Counted from the stretch's first letter, positions 54,758-64,000 are shown. The stretch: 64,000 nt of DNA from UBA4722 sp041690995 (GCA_041690995.1 JBEPVM010000003.1:1-64000), one strand, 5' to 3'. Numbers and translations: made by a program. The notes: generated by a model not told the origin, from the sequence alone.

Positions 54758-57052
54758 TTGAAACAAGCGCAAAAAAATAAAGTACCCCGTCGCCTGATCA
54801 CCATTCGCATGGGGCATCGCTTACGCGAAGGCATTTTACTGGTCTCTATTGCCTTGGCCATGTTTTTAATGGTGTCTTTTGTCTCTTATCACAGCACTGA
54901 TCCAGGTTGGTCAAGCACAGGGATAGGCAATCAAGTCTTAAATTGGGGTGGCCGTATAGGTGCTTTTTTTGCAGATGTATTCTTATCTATTTTCGGATTT
55001 ATTGCATACTTATTACCGCCAATGATTGTGTTAGCGGCATGGTTAGGTGTGAGAGAATCATCTGATGTAACCACAACCAAAACGAGTGAACTCATTTTTA
55101 AATTACTCGGTTTTTTGTTGGTTTTATTCAGCAACTGTGGCTTAATCACCTTGTTTTTTACACAAGAAACACACTTTTTACCTACGACTACCGGCGGTAT
55201 TCTCGGTGATCTCATTGCAGCTCAGCTAACGCACGTATTAAACCCCATGGGCAGTGTATTATTATTAATGACAGCCTTATTATGCGGAACAACTTTATTT
55301 GCCGGGATTTCCTGGTTAGGGGTTATTGATAGAATCGGTTCAAAAGTAACGAATTTATTTGAAGAGATGCAAAAGGTTCTATCTAAAAAAAGCAGTCCTA
55401 AAATAGCCACTGAAATTGCTGAACCCGTGCTCACTTTATTTCAAGAAAAAATTAAAAGCCCTGCAAAACCCAAAATAGCAGAGCCTAAAATGATAGAACC
55501 CACCTTACATAAGCAATTACACACGCAGCCAGTCAAAAATAAAACAATCACACCTTCTGTCACGCTTTCAACAGGCATGCTACCACCGCTCACTTTATTA
55601 AATCCACCGCCGCCACCCTCCGGCAAAGCATTTTCTAATTTAAATTTTGAAGAACTATCACAACTTGTTGAGCAAAGATTACTGGATTTTGGCGTAGCCA
55701 CTAAAGTGGTCGCTGTGCATCCAGGCCCCGTCATCACACGTTTTGAATTAGATTTGGCAGCAGGCGTCAAAGTCAGCAAAATTAGCGGATTAGCTAAAGA
55801 CATTGCGCGCTCTTTATCTGTTACCAGCGTACGGGTCGTTGAAGTGATCCCTGGAAAATCAGTGATAGGTTTAGAATTACCGAATGAACACCGTGAATTA
55901 GTTTGTTTGCGTGATATTTTAGAATCCCCTCGTTATGTGCAATCCTCTTCACCGCTTAGTTTAGCATTAGGAAAAGATATAGCAGGTTTCCCGATCATCG
56001 TTGATTTAGCAAAAATGCCGCATTTATTAGTAGCAGGTACGACAGGCGCGGGAAAATCCGTGAGTCTGAATGGCATGATACTCAGTATGCTATTTAAAGC
56101 AACTCCCGAACAATTACGTATTATTATGATTGACCCTAAAATGCTGGAATTATCGGTGTATGAAGGTATTCCGCATTTATTAACTCCCGTGATTACTGAT
56201 ATGAAAGATGCAGCAAATGCGCTGCGATGGTGCGTTGCTGAAATGGATAGACGTTATAAACTGATGTCTGCGCTCGGCGTGCGTAACCTGGCAGGTTACA
56301 ATCTCAAATTAATGGAAGCTGTTCAAGAAGGTAATCCTATACCAACACCCGCCTGGTTAATAGCCATGGGTAACCAACCACCGACATTACAACCGTTGCC
56401 AATGATTGTGGTTGTCGCAGATGAGTTGGCGGATATGATGATGGTAGTCGGTAAAAAAGTAGAAGATCTAGTAACCCGTATTGCACAAAAAGCACGTGCA
56501 GCAGGTATACATTTAATTTTAGCAACACAACGGCCATCTGTGGATGTGATTACAGGATTAATCAAAGCTAATATTCCAACGCGTATCGCGTTTCAAGTGT
56601 CATCACGCATTGATTCACGCACGATTTTAGATCAGCAGGGGGCGGAGCAATTATTAGGTAACGGTGATATGTTATATTTGCCGCCAGGAACAGGTGTACC
56701 TGTGCGAGTACACGGCGCGTATGTTGCTGATGAAGAGGTGCATAGAGTAGTCGCTGCATGGCAGACGTATGCCAAACCTGTTTATCTCGAAGAAGTGGTT
56801 GAGGCTCATAATGAAGAAAGCGGTGGTGACACTGAGCAAGGCAGTGGGGAAGCAGACCCGCTTTATGATGAAGCCTTACGTATTGTGACTGAGTCACGCC
56901 GCGCTTCCATTTCTTTAGTACAACGTCGTTTGCGTATTGGGTACAATCGAGCTGCGCGGATTATGGAAGACATGGAATTAGCGGGTGTGGTAAGTTCGAT
57001 GGATCATAGCGGGTCACGTGAAGTATTAGCTGCTGCACCCCCCGTAGATTAA
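54758..57052 (+). CDS. ftsK: DNA translocase FtsK
   Basis: Links division to chromosome-dimer resolution by pumping DNA toward dif. The 764-residue protein has an N-terminal membrane domain with four spans (to about residue 180), a short proline-rich linker, the RecA-like motor with Walker A AGTTGAGKSVS and Walker B IVVVADELADMMM, and the C-terminal gamma winged helix. The start is TTG at 54758, 7 nt after CAGGAG; an earlier TTG at 54740 precedes that site. lolA follows after 18 nt, the usual order. Confidence 0.95.
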   Translation: MKQAQKNKVPRRLITIRMGHRLREGILLVSIALAMFLMVSFVSYHSTDPGWSSTGIGNQVLNWGGRIGAFFADVFLSIFGFIAYLLPPMIVLAAWLGVRESSDVTTTKTSELIFKLLGFLLVLFSNCGLITLFFTQETHFLPTTTGGILGDLIAAQLTHVLNPMGSVLLLMTALLCGTTLFAGISWLGVIDRIGSKVTNLFEEMQKVLSKKSSPKIATEIAEPVLTLFQEKIKSPAKPKIAEPKMIEPTLHKQLHTQPVKNKTITPSVTLSTGMLPPLTLLNPPPPPSGKAFSNLNFEELSQLVEQRLLDFGVATKVVAVHPGPVITRFELDLAAGVKVSKISGLAKDIARSLSVTSVRVVEVIPGKSVIGLELPNEHRELVCLRDILESPRYVQSSSPLSLALGKDIAGFPIIVDLAKMPHLLVAGTTGAGKSVSLNGMILSMLFKATPEQLRIIMIDPKMLELSVYEGIPHLLTPVITDMKDAANALRWCVAEMDRRYKLMSALGVRNLAGYNLKLMEAVQEGNPIPTPAWLIAMGNQPPTLQPLPMIVVVADELADMMMVVGKKVEDLVTRIAQKARAAGIHLILATQRPSVDVITGLIKANIPTRIAFQVSSRIDSRTILDQQGAEQLLGNGDMLYLPPGTGVPVRVHGAYVADEEVHRVVAAWQTYAKPVYLEEVVEAHNEESGGDTEQGSGEADPLYDEALRIVTESRRASISLVQRRLRIGYNRAARIMEDMELAGVVSSMDHSGSREVLAAAPPVD

Positions 57053-57070
57053 TTAAGATGGACTCCTAAA

Positions 57071-57697
57071 ATGAAAAAAATTCTCTTCCTTATTTCTTTA
57101 TTTTTTTATATGAATGTTTATGCAAATCCTGCAACAATTCAATTAACAGAATTACTATCAGCTATTCAAACCTTGCAAGCGGATTTCACTCAAACTATTT
57201 CTAATCCTCAATCAAAAAAAACTATACAGCAATCCTCCGGGCATGTTATTTTACAACAACCTGGAAAATTTCGTTGGGAAGTAAAAAAACCCGTTGCGCA
57301 GCTTATCGTAGCGAATGGTAAACATTTATGGATTTACGATCCTGATTTAGAGCAAGTCACTATCCGTTCTCTCAATAAAGAAATAGGCGAAACACCTGCT
57401 TTTTTGTTAAGTAATCCTCGCATTGCCTTAGAAAAAAATTTCCATGTCCAAGCTATTAAAAATACTGCCTCTTTGCATTGGTTTTTATTAATACCCAAGA
57501 ATCGCAATACTCTGGTTGCTTTTATTAAAATAGGCTTTCTGAAAAATCAAATTCGCGAAATGGATTTGCAAGATCACCTGGGGCATAATACAGTCATTGA
57601 ATTTTATAACATTACTTTGAATCACCCGCTTGTCTCTTCTTTATTTAATTTCAAACCGCCTCGCCACATTGATATAATTGATGAAACTCGCCTTTGA
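57071..57697 (+). CDS. lolA: Outer-membrane lipoprotein carrier protein LolA
   Basis: A periplasmic chaperone that ferries lipoproteins from LolCDE to LolB. The 208-residue precursor has a signal peptide (MKKILFLISLFFYMNVYA) with probable cleavage after A18. TLQADFTQTI and GKFRWEVKKP are LolA landmarks. It lies just after ftsK as in most gammaproteobacteria. Confidence 0.92.
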   Translation: MKKILFLISLFFYMNVYANPATIQLTELLSAIQTLQADFTQTISNPQSKKTIQQSSGHVILQQPGKFRWEVKKPVAQLIVANGKHLWIYDPDLEQVTIRSLNKEIGETPAFLLSNPRIALEKNFHVQAIKNTASLHWFLLIPKNRNTLVAFIKIGFLKNQIREMDLQDHLGHNTVIEFYNITLNHPLVSSLFNFKPPRHIDIIDETRL

Positions 57698-57752
57698 CTT
57701 TAGATCATTCACTAGACTATAATTCAATTTTTTTATTAGAGAGGGCTAAGTA

Positions 57753-58415
57753 ATGGCAAGAACAAGGGGTAATATGAATATATGGCGTGATCGTCTCAAT
57801 GACTTGGGAAATGCCGTATTTGGTTTCTGTGAAATTGCGCTTGCTGATACAACAGCAACAGCAGTAGTAGATACAGGCTTGCCTCAGTTTGCTCTGTTTG
57901 CAGGTGTGTTTGATATTTATGAGGCATGGAACAATCAAGAAAAGTTATCACAAGTTTCAAGAGGTCTCAGACTAGGTGCAGGTATATTTTCAGCAGTTGA
58001 AGGCATTGAAAATTTCAGTAGTTTTGCATTAGGTGCGCCAGGTGGCGGGTTACTGCCCATCGCTCTTGCAGTGAGAGCAGGGGTTGATTTGTTTTGCGCG
58101 ATGGAAAAATTTTCGGTAAAGATAGCCAGTAGCGGTGACTCGAATAGGACCCCATCTTCTCCTCCTGGAATAGCAGATGTTATAGACGTGCTCAAAAAAG
58201 CCATTGCATTTACGGGTTGGTGTTTAGTTGCTTGTGGAAACCCTCTAGGTTGGGGATTCTTACTCGCTTCAGCAACGTTATCCTTCTTTTCGAGAGCTCA
58301 GTGTTTGGGAGGACAAGGGTTGTTTTCTAAACAACAACAGGCAGGCAGTAACACGTACCAACCTAATGATGCTTATAATGCTCCATCTACTTCATCTACT
58401 TCATCTACTCTATAG
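57753..58415 (+). CDS. Membrane protein of four-member GNP-motif family (copy 3)
   Basis: A 220-residue protein of the unassigned family. Hydrophobic segments lie at about 43-55, 72-95, 97-118 and 150-175. The signature is AFTGWCLVACGNPLGWGFL (GNP 162-164), with the shared AGVDLFCAMEKF block before it. The N-terminus is charged; the C-terminus is polar and ends in a Ser-Thr tract encoded by a 9-bp repeat (58383-58409), which could vary in length without changing frame. ATG at 57753 follows GAGAGGG. Closest to copy 4, which follows. Confidence 0.75.
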   Translation: MARTRGNMNIWRDRLNDLGNAVFGFCEIALADTTATAVVDTGLPQFALFAGVFDIYEAWNNQEKLSQVSRGLRLGAGIFSAVEGIENFSSFALGAPGGGLLPIALAVRAGVDLFCAMEKFSVKIASSGDSNRTPSSPPGIADVIDVLKKAIAFTGWCLVACGNPLGWGFLLASATLSFFSRAQCLGGQGLFSKQQQAGSNTYQPNDAYNAPSTSSTSSTL

Positions 58416-58501
58416 TAAATAGATGTACGAACTTGTAGCAACTGCCTTTAAAATGTAAATTTCAAGACAGTTGCTACAGAAAATTTCATGAGGATATAAC
58501 T

Positions 58502-59203
58502 ATGGCTGATGGCAAATTAGGTATCCCAAATGATATTTCAAATATAATTCTTGGTTTGAGCGGTAGTGGTCTAGCAGGATATCTTGGAGTTGCTGCGACT
58601 ACAGCAGGGCAAGTGGTGGGTCTCTTGCCTATTGTTGGAATTGCAGCAAGTTTACTGGATTTATGGTATGCGAAGCAGCAATACGATGAACGAGAGGAAT
58701 GGAGGGATTTTAGTTTTGATGAAAAGGAAAAGCAAGGCTTTTTTAGTTGCTGGAGCGAGCAAGGATCGATTGTTACAAGATCAATTTCAGCTATGCTTTT
58801 GCTTATCGCGAGTCTTGATGTACTCCTGGAAACCCATACTTTTATCCTCGGTGCACGTGGTTGCAGCTTGCTTCCTCTTATTTATACAGTTAAATCAGCA
58901 GTTGATTTCGTAGATGCTTGCGCATCACTCAGTGTCATAATAAAAAAAGAAAATGGTATTAAAAGCCAAGAAGGAAAAGCTGCATGTGCAAACGTGCTTG
59001 CGCAAGTAATGACATTTGCAGGTTGGACTTTCCTTGCTTGTGGGAATCCTCTGGGTTGGATGTTTTTAGCGGCGACTATAGTGCCTCACGCTGCCAGGTT
59101 ATGGTATGGAGTTGGATTTTTTGGAAAGAAACCACAGAGTAACGTCAAACTAAGTATTGAAGAGCATTATAGCAGGGGCGAGTTCTCACTTTTTATGGCG
59201 TAA
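58502..59203 (+). CDS. Membrane protein of four-member GNP-motif family (copy 4)
   Basis: A 233-residue relative of copy 3. Hydrophobic spans lie at about 22-53, 94-115, 120-143 and 168-195. TFAGWTFLACGNPLGWMFLAA (GNP 181-183) is almost identical in its core to copy 3, and SAVDFVDACASLS matches the shared middle block. Between the first spans is a charged insert (YDEREEWRDFSFDEKEKQG). ATG at 58502 follows GAGGA. Probably co-transcribed with copy 3 (86-nt gap). Function unknown. Confidence 0.75.
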   Translation: MADGKLGIPNDISNIILGLSGSGLAGYLGVAATTAGQVVGLLPIVGIAASLLDLWYAKQQYDEREEWRDFSFDEKEKQGFFSCWSEQGSIVTRSISAMLLLIASLDVLLETHTFILGARGCSLLPLIYTVKSAVDFVDACASLSVIIKKENGIKSQEGKAACANVLAQVMTFAGWTFLACGNPLGWMFLAATIVPHAARLWYGVGFFGKKPQSNVKLSIEEHYSRGEFSLFMA

Positions 59204-59323
59204 GAAGGAGCCAGTTAAACGAACATTCTCCCATTCAATTAATCCAACTATAATACGGATTGCAATCCAAAGAGCGTGTCTAATCCATTCCATATTAATG
59301 CCTACAAACATCCATCGTACTAT

Positions 59324-59352
59324 TTGCGTTGGTCTGGTTCGCTCGTTATAAT
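59324..59352 (+). promoter_or_regulatory. Promoter of the sdhCDAB-sucA operon
   Basis: A perfect -10 TATAAT at 59347-59352 and a -35-like TTGCGT at 59324-59329, spacer 17 bp, lie 36 nt upstream of the sdhC start. The preceding part of the gap (59204-59323) shows no gene. Confidence 0.6.
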
Positions 59353-59387
59353 CACCTGACTTATAAGGACAAAGGAATTTAATCGCT

Positions 59388-59762
59388 GTGCGTAAGAAAA
59401 GACCCATAAACTTAAATCTTTTAACGATTCGGTTTCCATTACCCGCTATTGTGTCGATATTACATCGCATTTCAGGGGTTTTTTTGTTTTTATTAATCCC
59501 TTTTATGCTCTGGGGGCTTCATCTTTCACTGGCTTCTCCACAGGATTTTGATGATTTACATTCTTTTTTATCTTCTCTACCCATGAAACTCATGATTTGG
59601 ATAGGTTTGTCTGCGTTTACTTATCATTTTATGGCTGGCATCCGCCATTTGTTCATGGATATCCATATCGGCGAAGAGCTTAAAAGCGGCCGATTATCAG
59701 CTCAATTAACACTTATTTTTAGTATCGTTGTTATTCTTTTCATAGGCATTTGGTTATGGTGA
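59388..59762 (+). CDS. sdhC: Succinate dehydrogenase cytochrome b556 subunit
   Basis: A membrane anchor of complex II with three spans. The 124-residue protein has SILHRISGVFLF (quinone-site serine and arginine) and TYHFMAGIRHLFMD, with the haem-ligand histidine. Start GTG at 59388. Overlaps sdhD by 7 nt. Confidence 0.94.
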   Translation: MRKKRPINLNLLTIRFPLPAIVSILHRISGVFLFLLIPFMLWGLHLSLASPQDFDDLHSFLSSLPMKLMIWIGLSAFTYHFMAGIRHLFMDIHIGEELKSGRLSAQLTLIFSIVVILFIGIWLW

Positions 59763-60112
59763 AATCTGTTTTAAGTGTGAACCATTCAGGATTAACCCAA
59801 TGGTTAATTCAGCGCGTCAGCGTGGTTATCATGAGTATTTATACCATTGGGCTGGTTTTATTTTTAATCATGCACCCAGGTACAATTGGAAGTGTAGAAT
59901 TTGCGAATTGGCATTTACTTTTCACGCATGGATGGATGAAACTGGCGACTATTTTATGTGTATTAGCTTTATTGTTTCACGCGTGGGTAGGCATGTGGAC
60001 AGTTTTTACAGATTATATTAAGCCTTTTTGGTTGCGATTTATTTTAGAATTAGTGGTTTTTTTAGCGTTAATTTTATTTTTTTTCGCAGCGCTATTGATC
60101 TTATTGGGGTGA
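59756..60112 (+). CDS. sdhD: Succinate dehydrogenase hydrophobic anchor subunit
   Basis: The second membrane anchor, 118 residues, three spans. FHAWVGMWTVFTDYIKP carries the second haem ligand and matches E. coli SdhD. ATG at 59756 chosen; a TTG at 59750 would add two residues. sdhA follows after 20 nt. Confidence 0.94.
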   Translation: MVKSVLSVNHSGLTQWLIQRVSVVIMSIYTIGLVLFLIMHPGTIGSVEFANWHLLFTHGWMKLATILCVLALLFHAWVGMWTVFTDYIKPFWLRFILELVVFLALILFFFAALLILLG

Positions 60113-60132
60113 TTGTATGGGGTGTTTAGGTA

Positions 60133-61887
60133 ATGAATTTAGCAACACAAGTATTTGATGCAGTGATTGTGGGCGGTGGGGGAGCAGGGCTGCGTGCTTC
60201 GTTAGAATTAGCTCAATCAGGGTTGAATGTTGCGGTGATTTCTAAAGTATTCCCCACACGTTCCCACACTGTTTCAGCGCAAGGCGGCATTAACGCCGCA
60301 CTCGGAAATACGGATGGCAGTGATGATTGGCGCTGGCACATGTATGACACTGTCATGGGCTCTGATTTTTTAGGTGACCAAGATGCTATTGAATACATGT
60401 GTCAAAATGCACCCGAAACTATTTATGAATTAGAACACATGGGCTTGCCCTTTTCGCGTCTTGAAGATGGTAAAATCTACCAGCGTGCTTTTGGCGGCCA
60501 GACACGAAATTTTGGTGGAGAATTAGTCCATCGCACCTGTTGCGCGGCTGATCGCACAGGCCACGCGATGCTGCATACACTCTATCAAAAAAATATAGAA
60601 GCAAAGGCTAAATTTTTTAACGAATGGTTTGCGATTGATCTCGTAAAAACTGAGCAGGGTATTGCAGGTGTGGTGGCTCTCAATATCGAAACAGGTGAAG
60701 TCATTTTCTTAAAAGCACGCGCAACCGTATTAGCGACAGGTGGCGCGGGGCGTATTTTTCAATCTACAACCAATGCGCATATTAATACAGGCGATGGTTT
60801 CGGTATGGTATTACGCGCAGGCTTGCCATTACAAGATATGGAGTTTTGGCAATTTCATCCCACAGGTATTGCAGGTGCAGGCGTATTAATTACTGAAGGC
60901 AGCCGTGGTGAAGGGGGGTATTTAATTAATAAAGATGGCGAACGTTATATGGAACGCTATGCGCCTCATCTGAAAGATTTATCTTGTCGTGATATTGTCG
61001 CACGTTCTTCTATGATCGAAATTCGCGAAGGCCGTGGCTGCGGCCCCAAAGGAGATTACGTATTATTAAAATTAGATCACCTGGGTGCAGATGTCATTAA
61101 TGAACGATTACCTGGTATACGTGAACTTTCTATTACATTTGCAGGGGTTGATCCACTTAAAAATCCTATCCCTGTTGTGCCGACTTGCCATTATTTAATG
61201 GGCGGTATCCCGACCAATATTCATGCACAGGTTTTAACTGTCAAAGATGGAAAGGATCATATTGTTGAAGGTCTGTATGCAGCAGGTGAGTGTGCCTGCG
61301 TATCTGTGCATGGTGCTAACCGATTAGGCGCGAATTCATTACTCGATATTGTTGTCTTTGGCCGCGCAGCAGGGTTACACGTGCAAGCCAGCATACGAGA
61401 AGGCTTAGGTTATCGTATGCCTACCTCAGATGATATGGATGTAGCCACGGCAGGCTTGCAGCGTTGGAACACGAATACACAAGGTGAAAGCGTTGATACG
61501 ATACGCACGGAATTACAAAAGATCATGCAGGAAGATTTTGGCGTATTTCGTACAAGCGAGCACATGAGTGAAGGGTTTAAAAAACTGGAAAAATTACAAG
61601 AACGCTTAAAATCCGCCGCGATTAAAGACAAAAGTCAATGTTTTAATACCAGTCGAATTGAAGCGCTTGAGTTAGATAATCTTATGGCGACTGCGCTTGC
61701 CACAGCCTATCTTGCGAATGAACGTACAGAAAGTCGCGGCGCACACGCGCGTTATGATTTTCCAACACGGGATGATGAGCATTGGTTGAAGCACTCGATT
61801 TATTTTGCGGATGGCAAAATTGATTTTCGTCCGATTAATCGAACGCCACAAACGGTCAAACCCATTGAACTGAAAGATAGAGAGTAA
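60133..61887 (+). CDS. sdhA: Succinate dehydrogenase flavoprotein subunit
   Basis: Oxidises succinate to fumarate in the TCA cycle at the inner membrane. The 584-residue protein has VGGGGAGLRASLELA (FAD), the covalent-FAD histidine in RSHTVSAQGG, and substrate-site HPTGIAGAG and CHYLMGGIPTN. Length is normal. Part of sdhCDAB. Confidence 0.97.
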   Translation: MNLATQVFDAVIVGGGGAGLRASLELAQSGLNVAVISKVFPTRSHTVSAQGGINAALGNTDGSDDWRWHMYDTVMGSDFLGDQDAIEYMCQNAPETIYELEHMGLPFSRLEDGKIYQRAFGGQTRNFGGELVHRTCCAADRTGHAMLHTLYQKNIEAKAKFFNEWFAIDLVKTEQGIAGVVALNIETGEVIFLKARATVLATGGAGRIFQSTTNAHINTGDGFGMVLRAGLPLQDMEFWQFHPTGIAGAGVLITEGSRGEGGYLINKDGERYMERYAPHLKDLSCRDIVARSSMIEIREGRGCGPKGDYVLLKLDHLGADVINERLPGIRELSITFAGVDPLKNPIPVVPTCHYLMGGIPTNIHAQVLTVKDGKDHIVEGLYAAGECACVSVHGANRLGANSLLDIVVFGRAAGLHVQASIREGLGYRMPTSDDMDVATAGLQRWNTNTQGESVDTIRTELQKIMQEDFGVFRTSEHMSEGFKKLEKLQERLKSAAIKDKSQCFNTSRIEALELDNLMATALATAYLANERTESRGAHARYDFPTRDDEHWLKHSIYFADGKIDFRPINRTPQTVKPIELKDRE

Positions 61888-61893
61888 TTGACT

Positions 61894-62595
61894 ATGCGCT
61901 TTTCTATTTACCGCTATAATCCAGAAACGGATAAAAAGCCTTACATGCAAGAGTATGACTTAGATGCCAGCTTAAATAATTGTTATATGGTGTTAGATGC
62001 GTTACTCGCTATCAAAAATACGCTGGATGATACGCTTACTTTACGTCGCTCCTGTCGCGAAGGTGTTTGCGGTTCTGATGGTATGAATATCAATGGCAAA
62101 AATGGCTTAGCGTGTACCACGCAACTGGCTTCTTTAAAAGAACCGATTGTTATCCGGCCTTTGCCTGGGTTACCTGTCATACGAGATTTAGTTGTCGATA
62201 TGACACAGTTTTATAAACAATATGAAAAAGTGAAGCCCTATCTACAGAATGACGAACCTGTACCTGTCAAAGAACGCTTACAATCACCTCAAGAACGCGC
62301 TCAATTGGATGGATTATACGAATGTATTCTCTGTGCGTGCTGTACGACTTCCTGCCCATCTTTTTGGTGGAACCCAGAGAAATTTATTGGCCCTGCAGGG
62401 TTATTACAAGCATATCGTTTTATTGCAGACACACGCGATACACAAACAGCAGAACGCCTGGCAGATTTAACTGACCCTTTTAGCGTATTTCGCTGTCGAG
62501 GTATTATGAATTGCATTGATGTTTGTCCTAAAGGGTTAAACCCCACCAAGGCGATTAATCATATTAAAACTTTAATGCTAGAAGAGGCTGTCTAA
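61894..62595 (+). CDS. sdhB: Succinate dehydrogenase iron-sulfur subunit
   Basis: Carries electrons from FAD to quinone. The 233-residue protein has the [2Fe-2S] cysteines in SCREGVCGSDGMNINGKNG, the [4Fe-4S] set CILCACCTTSCP and the [3Fe-4S] set CRGIMNCIDVCPKG. ATG at 61894; TTG at 61888 would add two residues. Its stop overlaps the sucA start (TAATG). Confidence 0.97.
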   Translation: MRFSIYRYNPETDKKPYMQEYDLDASLNNCYMVLDALLAIKNTLDDTLTLRRSCREGVCGSDGMNINGKNGLACTTQLASLKEPIVIRPLPGLPVIRDLVVDMTQFYKQYEKVKPYLQNDEPVPVKERLQSPQERAQLDGLYECILCACCTTSCPSFWWNPEKFIGPAGLLQAYRFIADTRDTQTAERLADLTDPFSVFRCRGIMNCIDVCPKGLNPTKAINHIKTLMLEEAV

Positions 62596-64000
62596 TGGGC
62601 TATCTCATAAAACCACGCAGACCGCAACGTTCTATGCAAGCGTTATGGCAAGATTCTTATCTCTCAGGGGATAATACTGCTTATTTAGAAAAATTAGATG
62701 AAGCGCCGTTAGAAAATTATTCTTCTAAACAAGTCCAACAATTCCAAGAAAAAGTGATTGATTTAATTGCAGCGTATCGCAGCGTAGGCCATTTGCAAGC
62801 GAGCATTGATCCATTAGGATTATATAAAGGCATTGATAACCCGACATTAAAGTTAGATTATTATGGTTTTACAGAAGCAGATTTAGAGACTGTTTTTGAT
62901 GTAGGCTCTTTTAGCGCTTTGCAAAAATCTTCCGCAAGCTTGCGAGAAATTCATGACATGCTTTGCAAAGTGTATTGCGGTTCTATCGGCATTGAATACA
63001 TGCATATCTTGCAGCAGGCCGAAGTCAGTTGGATTCAAAAACGCATAGAGCAAGATTGGAGCCGCTTTTCACCCACTTCAGAACAAAAACAACGTATTTT
63101 AGATGGCTTAATTGTCGCAGACGGTTTAGAAAAATATTTAGGGTTTAAATATGTCGGCCAAAAACGCTTTTCATTAGAAGGCGGGGACAGTTTAATTCCC
63201 TTGTTGGATGGGTTAATAAAACGTAGTGCTGAAAATGGCGTCAAAGAAATTGTAATGGGTATGGCACATCGTGGGCGTATGAATGTGCTGGTGAATTTAC
63301 TGGGTAAAGCACCTGAAAAAATTTTTGCAGGGTTTGAAGGGAAGGGTATTGATGAAACAAGTTCAGGTGATGTGAAATACCATTTAGGCTTTTCCTCCAA
63401 TATCAAAGTCAATGGCAGCCAGGTACATCTTGCATTAGCGTTTAATCCATCGCATCTCGAAATAGTTTCACCCGTTGTACAAGGTTCTGTGCGTTCCAGA
63501 CAACGCCGTCGAAAAGATATTGAACGTAGTCTCGTCATGCCTATACAAATTCACGGTGATGCTGCATTTGCTGGGCAAGGTGTGGTGATGGAGACATTCG
63601 CCACCTCTCAAACACGTTGGTTTTGGGTTGGTGGCTCTATTCATATCGTGATTAATAATCAAGTCGGTTTTACGATTAGTGACCCGCAAGATGCTCGTTC
63701 AGGACTTTATTGCACTGATGTAGCCAAGATGGTGCAAGCCCCTATTTTGCATGTCAATGGTAATGACCCTGAAGCTAGCTTTTTTGCAGCGCAATTAGCC
63801 GCGGACTATCGTCATTTATTTAAAAAAGATATTGTTATTGATATGGTGTGCTATAGACGGCATGGCCATAATGAAGCAGATGAACCTTCGGCTACTCAAC
63901 CCGTGATGTATAAAATGATTAAATCCATGCCAGCGCCTTGTACCTTATATGCTAACCAACTGGTTTCTGAAGGCGTTATTGATACTGATACCGAACAACA
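62595..64000 (+). CDS. sucA: 2-oxoglutarate dehydrogenase E1, partial
   Basis: The thiamine-diphosphate-dependent E1 component, cut off by the window end after about 468 codons. Recognisable parts are the N-terminal SMQALWQDSYLSGDN that recruits E2, GLEKYLGFKYVGQKRFSLEGGDSLIP, MGMAHRGRMNVLVN, and the thiamine-diphosphate site GDAAFAGQGVV with INNQVGFT. The start ATG overlaps the sdhB stop by one base. It directly follows sdhB, the usual order in gammaproteobacteria; sucB should follow outside the window. Confidence 0.95.
   Translation, partial: MGYLIKPRRPQRSMQALWQDSYLSGDNTAYLEKLDEAPLENYSSKQVQQFQEKVIDLIAAYRSVGHLQASIDPLGLYKGIDNPTLKLDYYGFTEADLETVFDVGSFSALQKSSASLREIHDMLCKVYCGSIGIEYMHILQQAEVSWIQKRIEQDWSRFSPTSEQKQRILDGLIVADGLEKYLGFKYVGQKRFSLEGGDSLIPLLDGLIKRSAENGVKEIVMGMAHRGRMNVLVNLLGKAPEKIFAGFEGKGIDETSSGDVKYHLGFSSNIKVNGSQVHLALAFNPSHLEIVSPVVQGSVRSRQRRRKDIERSLVMPIQIHGDAAFAGQGVVMETFATSQTRWFWVGGSIHIVINNQVGFTISDPQDARSGLYCTDVAKMVQAPILHVNGNDPEASFFAAQLAADYRHLFKKDIVIDMVCYRRHGHNEADEPSATQPVMYKMIKSMPAPCTLYANQLVSEGVIDTDTEQ

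Noticed and set aside
59186..59470. Minus-strand frame of 94 codons over the sdh promoter
   Set aside because: It overlaps the end of copy 4, the sdh promoter and the start of sdhC, all better supported.

Overview
The window is AT-rich chromosomal DNA of a gammaproteobacterium, most likely a Legionellales or Coxiellaceae-like host-associated bacterium. Three things support this. The housekeeping blocks have gammaproteobacterial order (thrS-infC-rpmI-rplT-pheS-pheT-ihfA-merR; sdhC-D-A-B-sucA; ftsK-lolA). Isoprenoid precursors come from a complete mevalonate pathway plus a type I IPP isomerase, which is rare in Gammaproteobacteria but known in Coxiella and Legionella. HMP-P for thiamine appears to come from a eukaryote-like THI5 enzyme, also known in Legionella. 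The species cannot be named from the sequence alone.

Layout. 0-10.5 kb is accessory: part of a dispersed repeat, a VapBC toxin-antitoxin pair, a palindromic REP-like element, a DUF4143 ATPase, a Fic protein, a 1785-residue internally repeated protein of unknown function and its acidic neighbour. 10.6-16.4 kb holds idi divergent from a tightly overlapping five-gene mevalonate operon. 16.6-24.3 kb is the translation block, flanked by tRNA-Val(GAC) and tRNA-Pro(GGG), with a probable ATT start on infC and a 270-bp palindromic element between rplT and pheS. 24.3-40.6 kb mixes fadD, an Rpn-type nuclease, two paralogous membrane proteins, a fused Nfn-like flavoprotein, a frameshifted hypothetical gene, a PIF1-like helicase, an orphan HipB-like regulator, a MITE-like repeat, several membrane or stress genes, a decayed gene and a second DUF4143 ATPase. 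40.7-48.7 kb is cell-surface and regulatory: two GT4 glycosyltransferases, galU, a GT-C-like membrane protein, UDP-glucose dehydrogenase, lpxC, a DciA-like gene and a GacA/LetA-type response regulator. 48.9-53.7 kb is a thiamine operon (promoter, TPP riboswitch, THI5, thiO, thiS, thiG, thiF, thiE), interrupted between thiO and thiS by the second MITE-like copy. 53.7-64 kb holds trxB, ftsK, lolA, two more members of the membrane paralogue family, sdhCDAB and the 5' part of sucA.

The least explained material is a four-member family of small membrane proteins sharing a GW-x(3-4)-A/C-x-GNP signature, present as two tandem pairs 30 kb apart. Between the first pair lies a decayed copy of the last ~35 codons of the neighbouring flavoprotein gene. 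This records the tandem duplication that made the pair. Other points of interest are the three-and-a-half-repeat giant protein, the THI5 gene under a bacterial riboswitch, two families of long-palindrome repeats, and several genes preceded by perfect palindromes that look like operators.
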